From an uncultured Eubacteriales bacterium (lineage in GTDB: Bacteria; Bacillota; Clostridia; Lachnospirales; Lachnospiraceae), in assembly GCA_900548855.1 (NCBI GenBank), contig URMF01000055.1, positions 1 to 19,117 of the forward strand: a DNA stretch of 19,117 nt, written 5' to 3'. The position numbers and the translations under genes were made by a program. Shown piece after piece: positions 7,395 to 16,321 of this stretch; within the stretch, counting starts at the first letter, position 1, and each line of letters begins with the position of its first letter. The notes under the pieces were generated by a model. The model searched no databases. It was not told where the DNA came from and saw only the letters and a program-made list of their open reading frames with translations.

Positions 7395-8618
7395 TCATTC
7401 AGCTGCAATCTTTCTGAAGTTCTTTTTTCCTCTTTTTAAAATAAAATCTTCTGCAAAATCGCTTTTTTCATAGAAAGTAAATGGGTCATTTATCTTATCT
7501 CCATTTACGGTGACACCGCCCTGCTGGATGCCGCGTCTTGCCTCTGATTTAGACGCTACAAGTTCTGATTTTACCAAAAGGTCAAGAATTCCGATTTTGC
7601 CCTCCTCATTGAAATCTGAAGCAGTCAATGTGGTCGTCGGCATATTTGCAGCATTTCCTCCGGTAAACAGGGCTCTTGCACTTTCCTGTGCCCTATTTGC
7701 CTCTTCCTCTCCGTGTACAAGCTTGGTAAGCTCAAATGCAAGGATTTCCTTTGCCTGGTTTAACTGGCTTCCTTCCCATTTGTCCATCTCGTCAATCTGC
7801 TCCAGCGGCAAAAAAGTAAGCATCCGCAGACATTTCAACACATCTGCATCGTCTACATTTCTCCAGTACTGATAAAAATCAAACGGAGAAGTCTTATTCG
7901 GATCAAGCCATACCGCACCGGATTGTGTTTTCCCCATCTTCTTTCCCTCTGAATTGAGAAGCAGGGTAATGGTCATGGCATAGGCATCTTTCCCAAGCTT
8001 ACGCCGAATCAGCTCCGTACCACCCAGCATGTTACTCCACTGGTCATCTCCACCAAACTGCATATTACAGCCATATTTCTGATATAAGGCATAAAAATCA
8101 TAACTCTGCATAATCATATAATTAAATTCAAGAAAACTTAAGCCCTTTTCCATTCTCTGCTTATAGCATTCTGCACGGAGCATATTATTAACAGAAAAAT
8201 GTGCTCCCACCTCACGGAGAACTTCAATATAATTAAGGTCTAATAGCCAGTCTGCATTGTTTACCATCATCGCCTTTCCCTCAGAAAAATCAATGAATTT
8301 ACTCATTTGCTCCTTAAAGCAGTCGCAGTTGTGCTGAATTGTCTCCCTTGTCATCATCTGTCGCATATCGGTACGCCCGGATGGGTCACCAATCATAGCG
8401 GTACCGCCGCCAATTAATGCGATTGGCTTATTTCCTGCCATCTGAAGGCGTTTCATTAGACATAGTGCCATAAAATGCCCTACATGCAGACTGTCCGCTG
8501 TCGGGTCAAATCCAATATAAAATACGGCTTTTCCGTTGTTAATTAATTCTTTAATCTCCTCTTCATCCGTTACCTGTGCAATCAGACCTCTCGCCACAAG
8601 TTCGTCATAAACTGTCAT
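7395..8618 (-). CDS. tyrS: Tyrosyl-tRNA synthetase
   Basis: A cytosolic class Ic aminoacyl-tRNA synthetase that charges tRNA-Tyr. From the ATG at 8618 it has 407 residues, a normal length. The catalytic Rossmann domain shows FYIGFDPTADSLHVGH with the HIGH-type motif HVGH (45-48), tyrosine-binding segments around YDFYALYQ and GGDDQWSNM, and the KMSKS-type loop KMGKT (227-231). The C-terminus (about 345-405) is the S4-like RNA-binding domain (KSEARRGIQQGGVTVNGDKI). The longer reading from 8672 would begin in a GC-rich repeat with a basic, unconserved sequence and is rejected; GAGGAAGAG precedes the chosen ATG. A tyrosine T-box leader upstream controls the gene. The leader is unusually long because of inserted repeats. 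Confidence 0.96.
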   Translation of the reverse strand: MTVYDELVARGLIAQVTDEEEIKELINNGKAVFYIGFDPTADSLHVGHFMALCLMKRLQMAGNKPIALIGGGTAMIGDPSGRTDMRQMMTRETIQHNCDCFKEQMSKFIDFSEGKAMMVNNADWLLDLNYIEVLREVGAHFSVNNMLRAECYKQRMEKGLSFLEFNYMIMQSYDFYALYQKYGCNMQFGGDDQWSNMLGGTELIRRKLGKDAYAMTITLLLNSEGKKMGKTQSGAVWLDPNKTSPFDFYQYWRNVDDADVLKCLRMLTFLPLEQIDEMDKWEGSQLNQAKEILAFELTKLVHGEEEANRAQESARALFTGGNAANMPTTTLTASDFNEEGKIGILDLLVKSELVASKSEARRGIQQGGVTVNGDKINDPFTFYEKSDFAEDFILKRGKKNFRKIAAE

Positions 8619-8650
8619 TTTCTCTTCCTCACTTTCTTTTTTTCTGTGTT

Positions 8651-8694
8651 CTGCACCTCGGCCTCGCTTCACCCTGCACCTCGCCCCGCTTCAC
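8651..8694. repeat. GC-rich 21-22 bp tandem repeat in the tyrS leader
   Basis: Two near-identical units. On the minus strand they read GTGAAGCGGGGCGAGGTGCAG (8674-8694) and GTGAAGCGAGGCCGAGGTGCAG (8651-8672), with a preceding partial GAGGCGAA. The base composition is far from the AT-rich surroundings. The tract lies in the tyrS 5' untranslated region, 33 nt before the start codon. Confidence 0.75.
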
Positions 8695-8715
8695 TTCGCC
8701 TCGGTCGTGGCTGGC

Positions 8716-8793
8716 GCCACATAAAGAATATTAGAAACATAGCTTTATGTGAGCAAGCTCCCAAAAGCCATGTTTCAATATTCTTTGCATGGC
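8716..8793. repeat. 78-bp imperfect palindrome (hairpin element) in the tyrS leader
   Basis: The left arm 8716-8746 and right arm 8764-8793 are imperfect inverted repeats of about 30 bp sharing AAAGAATATT, GAAACAT and GCTTT blocks. The centre contains a smaller GAGC-AA-GCTC hairpin. It lies between the T-box terminator and tyrS. No target-site duplication was found. It could be a short mobile palindromic element or an RNA-processing hairpin. Confidence 0.7.
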
Positions 8794-8807
8794 TTATAGC
8801 TTACACG

Positions 8808-8841
8808 CAAAAAATCTCATCCTAATCTATAGGACGAGATT
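8808..8841 (-). terminator. Regulated terminator of the tyrS T-box
   Basis: AATCTCGTCCTA (8830-8841) pairs with TAGGATGAGATT (8813-8824) with one G-U and a 5-nt loop, followed by a T run. The 5' arm overlaps the antiterminator strand directly after the T-box sequence, as expected for a transcriptional switch. Confidence 0.9.
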
Positions 8842-9162
8842 ACCCGTGTTACCACCTAAATTCACATCAGATTTCCATCTGCTGCCTCAACAGGTATTCA
8901 AAAAACATACATACAAATAATTTACAAAAACAAATCAATGATATTATGCTAAATAAAAATACCGGATATGGTAACGGATATCAACCGGCATAGCCTACTG
9001 GGATATTTCGAGTTTATGTTATCTTAAAACATAACACTCTGGGTTCCGTTGGGTATGCAGCTCAAAGAGGTATTCATAACAGGTCTTCCATAGGCCTCTC
9101 ATCATCCGGCACCTTTCTGTATGGGACTGCCTGTTACTACTTATTCTTATCAGCGCCTTAAT
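8808..9162 (-). promoter_or_regulatory. Tyrosine T-box riboswitch leader of tyrS
   Basis: A tRNA-sensing antitermination leader. The T-box core reads TTTAGGTGGTAACACGGG, where the TGGT bulge pairs with the ACCA end of uncharged tRNA-Tyr. Upstream, stem I contains an AGTA-type strand opposite TGAATACC; the specifier codon is TAC (9070-9072), matching tyrosine. Downstream is the competing terminator. When uncharged tRNA-Tyr accumulates, tyrS is expressed. The 5' end is inferred from the promoter at 9169-9197. Confidence 0.93.
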
Positions 9163-9168
9163 GTGTAT

Positions 9169-9197
9169 AGTATAATAAAGGCAATGCATTTTGTCAA
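9169..9197 (-). promoter_or_regulatory. Consensus sigma-A promoter of the tyrS T-box transcript
   Basis: A perfect -35 TTGACA (9192-9197), a 17-nt spacer and -10 TATACT (9169-9174). The predicted start is near 9162. It begins only about 45 nt after the chemoreceptor stop codon. Confidence 0.88.
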
Positions 9198-9242
9198 ATC
9201 TTTTCCTTAACAGCCGTAAAATAGTCATGTATGCTTTATCTG

Positions 9243-11318
9243 TTACTCGGCATCATTAATGCGGAATTGTTCCACAATCTGGCTAAGGACATTGATATTG
9301 TCCATACTGCTGTGAACCACATCTTTATTCTGACCGGTCTTTTCTGCCATATCCGATGTACTTCCAGCAATTTCATTAATGCTTATACCCGCCTCATTTA
9401 CTGCAGTACTAATTCCGTCCACCGAATCCTTGATTGCTGCAATATTACCAGACAGGTTCATAATAGCAGCATTTACGCTGGACATGTTATCCTCTACTAT
9501 CACTGCATCCTTTTTGTACTGTTCACTCACCTCACCAAAAGCCTTATAATCTTCTAATACGGTATCCCCCATAAATTCAACAGAAGCATCCAGACACTCT
9601 GCCATATCTGTTACCGCACTGTTCACTTCTCCTACAATCTTGTTGATATTCGATACCGTTTCGCTTGTCTGCTGTGCCAACTGGCTGATTTCTGTCGCTA
9701 CAACAGCAAATCCTTTTCCGGCTTCTCCGGCTCTTGCCGCTTCAATAGAAGCATTCAATGCCAGCAGGCTGGTCTGGGAGGAAATATCATCAATTGCATT
9801 GGTTAACGCATTAATCTGGTCTACCGCTTTTGATTTTTCAAGGGCAGCTTCAGCATTTTTCTTAACACTGTTGTACATGTTCCTTGTTTTGTCTGACGCA
9901 CTCTGAGTTGAATCCTGTAAAGTTGCCGCTCTCTTCATAATCTCCTCTGAAAGACTACTTCCCTCTTTTGAAAGCCTTTCAATGGAAACAGCATTGCTTT
10001 TTACCTCTTCCAGATTACTTTGCACATTTTCAACCGCATCACCGGATTCCGCCATGCCTGCTGCTAATTGCTGGGTAAATGCAGAATCGGATTCCGCTAT
10101 CTGGGCAATTCCCTCTGAAGTATCTTGTAAATCAGATATGCTTCTATTCAACTCTTTACATACGCTTTCTATGTTGCGAACCATTTCCTCCAAATGGTTT
10201 CGCATACGGATAATCGCCTGTGCCATTTCGCCTGTCTCATCCTTGCGCTTAACCAGCTTGTCGCTGTCAATCTGTGTCACAAAATCTAAGTCTGCAGTAT
10301 ACTGGATTATTTTTGTCAGCTTCTTTATCGGATTTGATATGGTTCCACCTATAAATGCTGCATAAACAATGGAAATTATAAATGCAAACAGAATCATTCC
10401 CACAATTGTATTTGATAACGAGTTTGTTTTCCTCAACAGCTCTTTCTGAGGTACGGTTACTACCAACTTCATACCGTTACCAAGTTCTGTATAAATGATA
10501 CTGTTATCGCCGGATACTACCACATTTCCTTCATTATCTGCATTACTTATCACTTCAAAATCTTCCGGTATTGCTTCCTCAAGACTGGTACCTGTCTCAA
10601 AATCTTTGTGGGATAAAATGGTATTATTTGCATTCAACAGATACACATAGCCTGTATCATATACCTTTGCTTTTGAAACCAGGCTCTCAATTTCCGAGAA
10701 GTCCAAATCCATTCCTACGATACCAACAGATGTATCCTCAATATACAATGGAACAACATAAGAAATCATATATACATTAATGTTTTCATTCAGATAAGGG
10801 TCCATCCAGACCGGCTTTCCTGCCTCTACTGGAATATAATACCAGCCAACATGTGCAACATCAGAAGGGTCATAGCTGCTGAAATCGGTTGGCGTTAAAA
10901 ATTCAAACTTATCCCCTGATTTTGACATAAAAATTCCGGAGGTTGGTTCTGTAAATTCCGGATTATAACGGATATATGCACAAAGAGCTCCCCCGGTATT
11001 CATTGCAAGATTGTCCGCAGTAACCTTTAAAGATTGGGTACATTCCTTTACATAATTCTTATCCGTCTTAAAGGCATTGAAATCATCAATGGTAGACAGT
11101 GTGATATTACTTAAAGAATCGACTGACTGTTCAATCTTCTCGATTGTCTTATTCAGTTCTTCTGTCTTATTACTGCTGATTAAGGTTAATATCTGCTGGG
11201 AATCTTCTTCCGTTACTGCTCTTGATGCCCTGATACAATTTACCCCCATGATAACAGAAACCAATACAACCGCCCCACATATAGCTGCTGTAATTTTTAC
11301 TCTTAATGACTTTTTCAT
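9243..11318 (-). CDS. Methyl-accepting chemotaxis protein, dCache sensor
   Basis: A 691-residue transmembrane chemoreceptor. Span 1 is at about 7-29. The extracellular region of about 30-300 looks like a double Cache sensor: HVGWYYIPVEAGKPVWMDPY (156-175), then VGIVGMDLDF (198-207) and GYVYLLNANNTILSH (223-237). Span 2 is at about 303-325, followed by a HAMP linker (TISNPIKKLTKIIQYTADLD). A long coiled-coil signalling domain carries the conserved tip SSQTSLLALNASIEAARAGE (513-532), which binds CheA/CheW. The C-terminus (FRINDAE) has no CheR-docking pentapeptide. Such Cache domains commonly bind amino acids or other small organics; the ligand is unknown. GGGAGG lies 7 nt before the ATG. There are no other chemotaxis genes nearby. 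No clear terminator separates it from the tyrS promoter. Confidence 0.93.
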   Translation of the reverse strand: MKKSLRVKITAAICGAVVLVSVIMGVNCIRASRAVTEEDSQQILTLISSNKTEELNKTIEKIEQSVDSLSNITLSTIDDFNAFKTDKNYVKECTQSLKVTADNLAMNTGGALCAYIRYNPEFTEPTSGIFMSKSGDKFEFLTPTDFSSYDPSDVAHVGWYYIPVEAGKPVWMDPYLNENINVYMISYVVPLYIEDTSVGIVGMDLDFSEIESLVSKAKVYDTGYVYLLNANNTILSHKDFETGTSLEEAIPEDFEVISNADNEGNVVVSGDNSIIYTELGNGMKLVVTVPQKELLRKTNSLSNTIVGMILFAFIISIVYAAFIGGTISNPIKKLTKIIQYTADLDFVTQIDSDKLVKRKDETGEMAQAIIRMRNHLEEMVRNIESVCKELNRSISDLQDTSEGIAQIAESDSAFTQQLAAGMAESGDAVENVQSNLEEVKSNAVSIERLSKEGSSLSEEIMKRAATLQDSTQSASDKTRNMYNSVKKNAEAALEKSKAVDQINALTNAIDDISSQTSLLALNASIEAARAGEAGKGFAVVATEISQLAQQTSETVSNINKIVGEVNSAVTDMAECLDASVEFMGDTVLEDYKAFGEVSEQYKKDAVIVEDNMSSVNAAIMNLSGNIAAIKDSVDGISTAVNEAGISINEIAGSTSDMAEKTGQNKDVVHSSMDNINVLSQIVEQFRINDAE

Positions 11319-11403
11319 AGTATTCCTCCCATTATTTGATAATGTTTTTATACATTATTCCTATTTTTAGTAGTTTTTACGATTCATCACCCAATTTCTG
11401 TCT

Positions 11404-11409
11404 ATTGTA
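11404..11409 (-). promoter_or_regulatory. Candidate extended -10 promoter of the chemoreceptor gene
   Basis: TACAAT preceded by TGT forms an extended -10 element about 85 nt upstream of the start. No good -35 hexamer is seen. No convincing sigma-D (flagellar-type) promoter was found in the leader. Confidence 0.35.
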
Positions 11410-11483
11410 ACACACTTCCTGGCAAATTACCATTATAAAATAGCAGAGCAGAGAAATGGGCTTCTGCATCAATAAAATGTTCA

Positions 11484-11519
11484 TGACACAGTCACTACTA
11501 TAAAATTTAATATGTGTCA
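11484..11519. repeat. 7-bp inverted repeat upstream of the chemoreceptor
   Basis: TGACACA (11484-11490) and TGTGTCA (11513-11519) are exact inverted copies around a 22-nt AT-rich spacer. It may be a protein-binding dyad; no function can be assigned. Confidence 0.25.
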
Positions 11520-11548
11520 AAATCTGTGTACGATTTGTGTATGGGGTA

Positions 11549-11584
11549 AATAAAAGAAGCTAGAACCCTTGAAAGTCCTAGCTT
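11549..11584 (-). terminator. Terminator of the tRNA-Glu transcript
   Basis: AAGCTAGGAC and GTTCTAGCTT pair (11557-11584) with one G-U around an 8-nt loop, followed by CTTTTATTT. It begins about 10 nt after the tRNA 3' end. Confidence 0.85.
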
Positions 11585-11593
11585 ATTAGAAAA

Positions 11594-11665
11594 CAGCCAA
11601 TAGGGGAATCGAACCCCTGTTTCCGCCGTGAGAGGGCGGCGTCTTAACCGCTTGACCAATTGGCC
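11594..11665 (-). tRNA. tRNA-Glu (anticodon CTC)
   Basis: A complete cloverleaf. The acceptor arms are GGCCAAT and ATTGGCT with a closing G-U pair and discriminator G; the D arm contains GGTCAAGCGGTTAAGAC; the anticodon stem CCGCC/GGCGG encloses loop CTCTCAC with anticodon CTC (reads GAG); the T arm is AGGGG TTCGATT CCCCT. The 3' CCA is not encoded. It is a single tRNA unit with its own promoter and terminator. Confidence 0.95.
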
Positions 11666-11685
11666 TTGTCTTTGACGACTTGCTT

Positions 11686-11714
11686 AGTATAGCAAAAGAT
11701 AGAACAGATTGCAA
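11686..11714 (-). promoter_or_regulatory. Sigma-A promoter of tRNA-Glu
   Basis: -35 TTGCAA (11709-11714), a 17-nt spacer and -10 TATACT (11686-11691), placed 21 nt before the mature tRNA 5' end. Confidence 0.78.
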
Positions 11715-11757
11715 GAGTTTTTTTCAAAAAAATTTTATTTTTTGATTTTTTCTGACT

Positions 11758-11782
11758 CAAAAATAGTCCAGTGGACCATTTT
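11758..11782 (-). terminator. Second, distal terminator after polC
   Basis: AAAATGGTCC-ACT-GGACTATTTTT forms a stem with a tight loop and a T run, about 20 nt beyond the first polC terminator. It sits between polC and the tRNA promoter and would protect the tRNA unit from readthrough. Confidence 0.55.
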
Positions 11783-11798
11783 CCCATATGCTTGGCAA

Positions 11799-11837
11799 CA
11801 AAAAGGACTGAAGCCCATATATATATATTCAGTCCTT
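11799..11837 (-). terminator. Terminator of the dxr-rseP-ispG-polC run
   Basis: AAGGACTGAA and TTCAGTCCTT (11828-11837 and 11803-11812) form a perfect 10-bp stem with a loop built of TA repeats, followed by TTTTTGTT. It lies 20 nt after the polC stop codon. Confidence 0.85.
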
Positions 11838-11857
11838 CTTTCTGTTCTTTATCTCGT

Positions 11858-14800
11858 TTATAAATCAAAAATACTGAGCTGGCTGGACTCCGGCAGGCCA
11901 TCCAGCAGTCCCAAGTCACTCATTTTTTCGATAGTGGATTTTCCGATTTTTGCCCTGTTCCGCAAATCCTCTTTGGAAATAAACCGTCCCTGTTTTGCTG
12001 CCTCTTTAATTTGTGCTGCTGCCTTTCCCGCAACACCTTCCACCGAATTAAAGGAAGGCATGATTTTTCCATCAATAATCTGGCAGTTTACATCATCTGC
12101 ACGGTAAATATCAATAGGCATAAATTCAAATCCTCTGGCATACATTTCCTGTACCAGCCGCATATCCCTTAAGGCATCCTCTTCTGCACCGGTCCGTTCC
12201 TCTTTTGACCTGCTCTTAATTTCATTCATAGCAGTCTCTAAATGCTCCTGTCCCCTGCACATGGTGTCATAATTAAAGGCTTTGGCACGGATACTGAAAT
12301 AAGCCGCATAGTACGCTAATGGTTCATTTACCTTAAACCAGGCAATTCTCCACGCCATCATGACATAGGCTGCTGCATGCGCCTTCGGAAACATATATTT
12401 AATCTTTTTACAGGACCAGATATACCAGTCCGGAACATTATGCTTTAACATCTCCTCTTCCATCTGTGGCTGCAGCCCTTTTCCCTTCCGGACACTCTCC
12501 ATAATCTTAAATGCAAGTCCCGGCTCTAATCCCATATGAATCAGGTAAACCATAATATCATCTCGACAGCAGATAGCGCCGGAAAGCTCGGTTTTTCCCT
12601 CTGCAATCAGTGTCTGTGCATTGCCAAGCCATACATCCGTACCATGGGATAAGCCTGAAATACGAACCAGGTCAGAAAAGCTTTTGGGCTTCGTATCCAC
12701 AAGCATCTGGATAACAAAGTCTGTACCAAATTCCGGAATGCCCAGAGACCCGGTAGGAGTATTTCCAATGTCCGCCGGAGTGATGCCTAGAGCAGAAGGA
12801 TTATGGAATATGGACATAACCTCCTGGTCGTCCAGAGCAATGGTCTTTGCATCAATCCCGGTCAAATCCTCCAGTCTCCGGATAATGGTAGGGTCATCAT
12901 GCCCAAGAATATCCAGCTTTAACAGGTTTGCGTCAATGGAATGGTACTCGAAATGTGTCGTTATAATATTGGTTTTTGTGTCATTTGCCGGTTTCTGTAT
13001 GGCAGTAAATTCATATATCTCGCGGTCGCTTGGCACCACAACCATGCCTCCAGGGTGCTGTCCGGTAGTCCGCTTGACACCAACACAGCCTGCAGCAATC
13101 CTGCGCTCTTCACATTTCCTTTTATTGATTTCACGTTCCTGATAATATTTATATACCAGCTGCTCTGCCGTCTTCTGGGCGATTGTGCCAATGGTTCCTG
13201 CACGGAAGGCATGTCCCTTTCCAAACAGTTCCTCTGTATATGCATGGGCATTTGCCTGGTATTCTCCCGAAAAATTCAAATCAATATCCGGCTCCTTGTC
13301 TCCATAAAAGCCTAAAAAGGTTTCAAAAGGAATATCATGCCCCTCTTTTTTCATCATAGTGCCGCATTTTGGACATGCCATATCCGGCATATCACAGCCG
13401 GAGCTTCCGGAATAGCTTTTTACCAGCTCCGAGTCAAAATCCACATAATAACACTTTGGACAGATGTAATGGGCAGATAAAGGATTTACCTCTGTAATAC
13501 CGGACATGGTAGCCACAAAGGAAGAGCCTACGGAGCCACGGGAACCAACCAGATATCCGTGGTCATTGGAATCCCATACCAGCTTTTGTGCGATAATGTA
13601 CATAACCGCATATCCATTTCCGATAATGGAAGTCAGTTCCTTTTCCAGCCGGGTTGTCACCTGCTCCGGAAGATTTGGTCCGTAAATCTCATGTGCCTTG
13701 TCGTAGCAGATGCTCCGCAGTGTATTATCTGAATCTTCAATAACCGGCGGACATTTATCCGGACTTACCGGATAAATCTTCTCTATCATGTTGGATATCA
13801 GAATCGTATTATCAATGACAATTTCCTTCGCCTTGTCACTTCCCAGATATTCAAATTCCCCAAGCATTTCCTCGGTGGTGCGGAAAAATAATGGCGGCTG
13901 GTTATCCGCATCCTTAAAGCCCTTAGATGCCATAAGCACAGCCCTGTAAATGCTGTCCTCCGGGTCCAGAAAATGCACATCACAGGTTGCCACCACCGGC
14001 TTATTATAGGTTTCTCCGAGTTTTACAATAACCCGGTTCAGATTCTGTAAGTCTTCATCGGTATTGACATTGGGATATTTGTCCTCTGCCTTCATAAATG
14101 CGTTATTTCCAATGGGCTGAATCTCTAGGTAATCATAGAACTGCACAATGCGGTCTATTTCCTCCTCTTCTGCGTCATCCACAATAGCGCGGAACAATTC
14201 CCCTGCCTCACAGGCAGAGCCGAGAATCAAACCTTCCCGGTATTTATTAATCAGGCTCTTGGGCATAATTGGGCGTTTGTTAAAATAAGTCACATGGGAT
14301 TCTGATATCAAACGGTTGAGATTTACTCTTCCGATTTCATTTTTTGCCAGAATGATTCCATGATAACGCCTTGACTTCTTAATGGTCTCCGGCGACGTTT
14401 CTCCGAATGTATTTAAACCACTTAAGTTAGTTACCCCCCTATCCTTAAGCATCTTGATAAAACGCTTGAAAATCTCTGCGGTAGCTGCCGCATCATCCAC
14501 CGCTCTATGATGGTTCTCCAGCTTAATTCCCAAATGCTTGCAAATCCTGTCTAAGGTGAATTTTCCAAGCTCCGGACAAAGCACGTGTCCCAAAGTCATG
14601 GTATCCACAACAGAATTCTCCACTGTCCTGCCTAAATCATGGGCAAATTTGCGGATAAAACTCACGTCAAATCTCGCATTATGGGCAACCAGCACACTGT
14701 CTCCCACAAATTCCAGAAACTTTGGAAGCAGTGTTTCTATGGTTTCCGCATCCATTACCATATCATCCGTAATCGTGGTGAGCTTTGTAATATTGTAGGG

Positions 14801-16318
14801 AATCGGTATCTCTGGATTTATAAAATGGGAAAAGGAATCCGTGATTTCCCCATTTTCAATTTTGACTGCGCCAATCTCGATAATCTTACAAAACTTCGGG
14901 CTTAACCCGGTTGTCTCAATATCAAATACCACAAAGCTGTCATCTAGCGACTGTTCCCTTGGTCTCACTACAAAGTCTTTCAAATCATCTACAAAATAGC
15001 CTTCTACTCCATATATAATCTTGAATGGGTCATCCTTTTTGATGCAGTGGTTGGCAACCGGAAAAGCCTGGGCAACCCCGTGGTCGGTAATGGCAATGGC
15101 AGGATGCCCCCACTCCTTTGCCCTGGAAATAATCCTTCCCACATCCACCACACTGTCATTGTCACTGTATACAGTATGCATGTGAAGCTCCACACGCTTC
15201 TCCAGTGAATTATCCATACGTTTTGTTGTAAAGTCCGGAATCGGTTTAATGCCGGTGATGGAATTTAGCGTAATCTCCCTTACATATGTATCGTATGCCG
15301 GTACTCCCTTAATACGGTAAAATTGTTTTATTTTGAAATCATCCTTTAATAATGCCCAGTCTTCCTTGGAGACAAAAATTTTTCCTCCAATGGAATCTGT
15401 AAAATCTGTTATGGAGAAGGTAACCAGGAGTTTTTCTCCGTTCCGGAGTTCTTTTTCTTCCATTTCAAATATCTGTCCACGGACAACAATATCTCCCATA
15501 CCTTCCGTAATCTCTGAAATGGCATATTCGTTTCCTTCTACATTGCGTCCGTATATAACCTCCGGGTCTGCAACTCTTGTCCTGCCATATGCCGAAGCAC
15601 CCCATCTTCCCTCTTTCGGTTTGCTTCTGTTTTCCATTACCGGCTTGCCGGATGGAGCAGTATTTTGTTTTTCTCCTTTTACCTCCCCCGGAAGCCTGGC
15701 AGTATTTTCTGCAGTCTTCTCTTCCTGCTCCTTATTGGATTCCACCTGCTCCATAATCTGGTGTACCTCCAGATATAACTTGTGCTCATTGGCACGGCGG
15801 ATAGAATCCTTTTGTTCTTCCGTAAAGTCAAACCCCACCTGTATGTCATAGTGAAAACGCTCTTTATATACCTGCTCTAAATATTTCTTGATATCAGCCG
15901 AACGGGTTTTGGCAAGAAATGTGTCATCAAGGGTCAGTGTAATAATATTGGCATCAATAAACCATTCCGCATTTTTCACCAGCCGGTAGAGAACCGAGGA
16001 TTCTGCTTGAAGCTCAAAAAGCAAGCTATCTTTATACACATTCGTTAGCTTGCTGATATCATACTGATTGGATAAATCATAATATTCAATTATTTTTACC
16101 TGAAGATTTCCCTGGGATACAAACTCACTTAATGCATTCTCCACCGCATATATATCCTGTTTCTCAATCAGAATCTTACTCTCGATATTAATCTTTAAGG
16201 TTTTCTCTGATTTCACAAGAACCGCAGCCGTTACAAAAACCTGTGCAAACAGCTCCTTTGTATCTCCAGGACATTCAAAGCCTGGAAATACTTCAAAAAA
16301 TCCTTTTCTCTCAGCCAT
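11858..16318 (-). CDS. polC: DNA polymerase III alpha subunit, PolC type
   Basis: The replicative polymerase of low-GC Gram-positives, with built-in 3'-5' proofreading. It has 1486 residues, near the family's usual 1430-1450. In order: an N-terminal domain to about 200; a charged linker; an OB-fold at about 270-360; a PHP domain (HMHTVYSDNDSVVD, 379-392) split by the DEDDh exonuclease (FDIETTGL 465-472, HNARFDVSF 546-554, HHRAVDD 603-609); a second PHP part; and the polymerase core. The core has GSRGSVGSSF (926-935), a zinc site with CPKC pairs (953-956, 982-985) plus C975, catalytic DIDL (1011-1014) and D1136 in LLKLDILGHDD. The tail QLSIFDL is a beta-clamp binding motif. The ATG at 16318 follows GGAGAT, which overlaps the ispG stop. 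It is the last gene of the run. Confidence 0.97.
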   Translation of the reverse strand: MAERKGFFEVFPGFECPGDTKELFAQVFVTAAVLVKSEKTLKINIESKILIEKQDIYAVENALSEFVSQGNLQVKIIEYYDLSNQYDISKLTNVYKDSLLFELQAESSVLYRLVKNAEWFIDANIITLTLDDTFLAKTRSADIKKYLEQVYKERFHYDIQVGFDFTEEQKDSIRRANEHKLYLEVHQIMEQVESNKEQEEKTAENTARLPGEVKGEKQNTAPSGKPVMENRSKPKEGRWGASAYGRTRVADPEVIYGRNVEGNEYAISEITEGMGDIVVRGQIFEMEEKELRNGEKLLVTFSITDFTDSIGGKIFVSKEDWALLKDDFKIKQFYRIKGVPAYDTYVREITLNSITGIKPIPDFTTKRMDNSLEKRVELHMHTVYSDNDSVVDVGRIISRAKEWGHPAIAITDHGVAQAFPVANHCIKKDDPFKIIYGVEGYFVDDLKDFVVRPREQSLDDSFVVFDIETTGLSPKFCKIIEIGAVKIENGEITDSFSHFINPEIPIPYNITKLTTITDDMVMDAETIETLLPKFLEFVGDSVLVAHNARFDVSFIRKFAHDLGRTVENSVVDTMTLGHVLCPELGKFTLDRICKHLGIKLENHHRAVDDAAATAEIFKRFIKMLKDRGVTNLSGLNTFGETSPETIKKSRRYHGIILAKNEIGRVNLNRLISESHVTYFNKRPIMPKSLINKYREGLILGSACEAGELFRAIVDDAEEEEIDRIVQFYDYLEIQPIGNNAFMKAEDKYPNVNTDEDLQNLNRVIVKLGETYNKPVVATCDVHFLDPEDSIYRAVLMASKGFKDADNQPPLFFRTTEEMLGEFEYLGSDKAKEIVIDNTILISNMIEKIYPVSPDKCPPVIEDSDNTLRSICYDKAHEIYGPNLPEQVTTRLEKELTSIIGNGYAVMYIIAQKLVWDSNDHGYLVGSRGSVGSSFVATMSGITEVNPLSAHYICPKCYYVDFDSELVKSYSGSSGCDMPDMACPKCGTMMKKEGHDIPFETFLGFYGDKEPDIDLNFSGEYQANAHAYTEELFGKGHAFRAGTIGTIAQKTAEQLVYKYYQEREINKRKCEERRIAAGCVGVKRTTGQHPGGMVVVPSDREIYEFTAIQKPANDTKTNIITTHFEYHSIDANLLKLDILGHDDPTIIRRLEDLTGIDAKTIALDDQEVMSIFHNPSALGITPADIGNTPTGSLGIPEFGTDFVIQMLVDTKPKSFSDLVRISGLSHGTDVWLGNAQTLIAEGKTELSGAICCRDDIMVYLIHMGLEPGLAFKIMESVRKGKGLQPQMEEEMLKHNVPDWYIWSCKKIKYMFPKAHAAAYVMMAWRIAWFKVNEPLAYYAAYFSIRAKAFNYDTMCRGQEHLETAMNEIKSRSKEERTGAEEDALRDMRLVQEMYARGFEFMPIDIYRADDVNCQIIDGKIMPSFNSVEGVAGKAAAQIKEAAKQGRFISKEDLRNRAKIGKSTIEKMSDLGLLDGLPESSQLSIFDL

Positions 16319-16321
16319 ATT

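Noticed and set aside
8619..8672. An 18-residue N-terminal extension of tyrosyl-tRNA synthetase
   Set aside because: It begins in the GC-rich tandem repeat, has an unconserved basic sequence, and the ATG at 8618 has its own ribosome binding site and gives the normal family N-terminus.
9019..9228. A 69-codon open frame on the minus strand before tyrS
   Set aside because: It lies entirely over the promoter and stem I of the T-box leader; the RNA structure explains the sequence.
12621..13142. A 173-codon frame antisense to polC, and similar long antisense frames over polC, tyrS, focA and the intron RT
   Set aside because: They mirror strongly conserved coding sequence on the other strand, have no ribosome binding sites and show no recognisable protein features.
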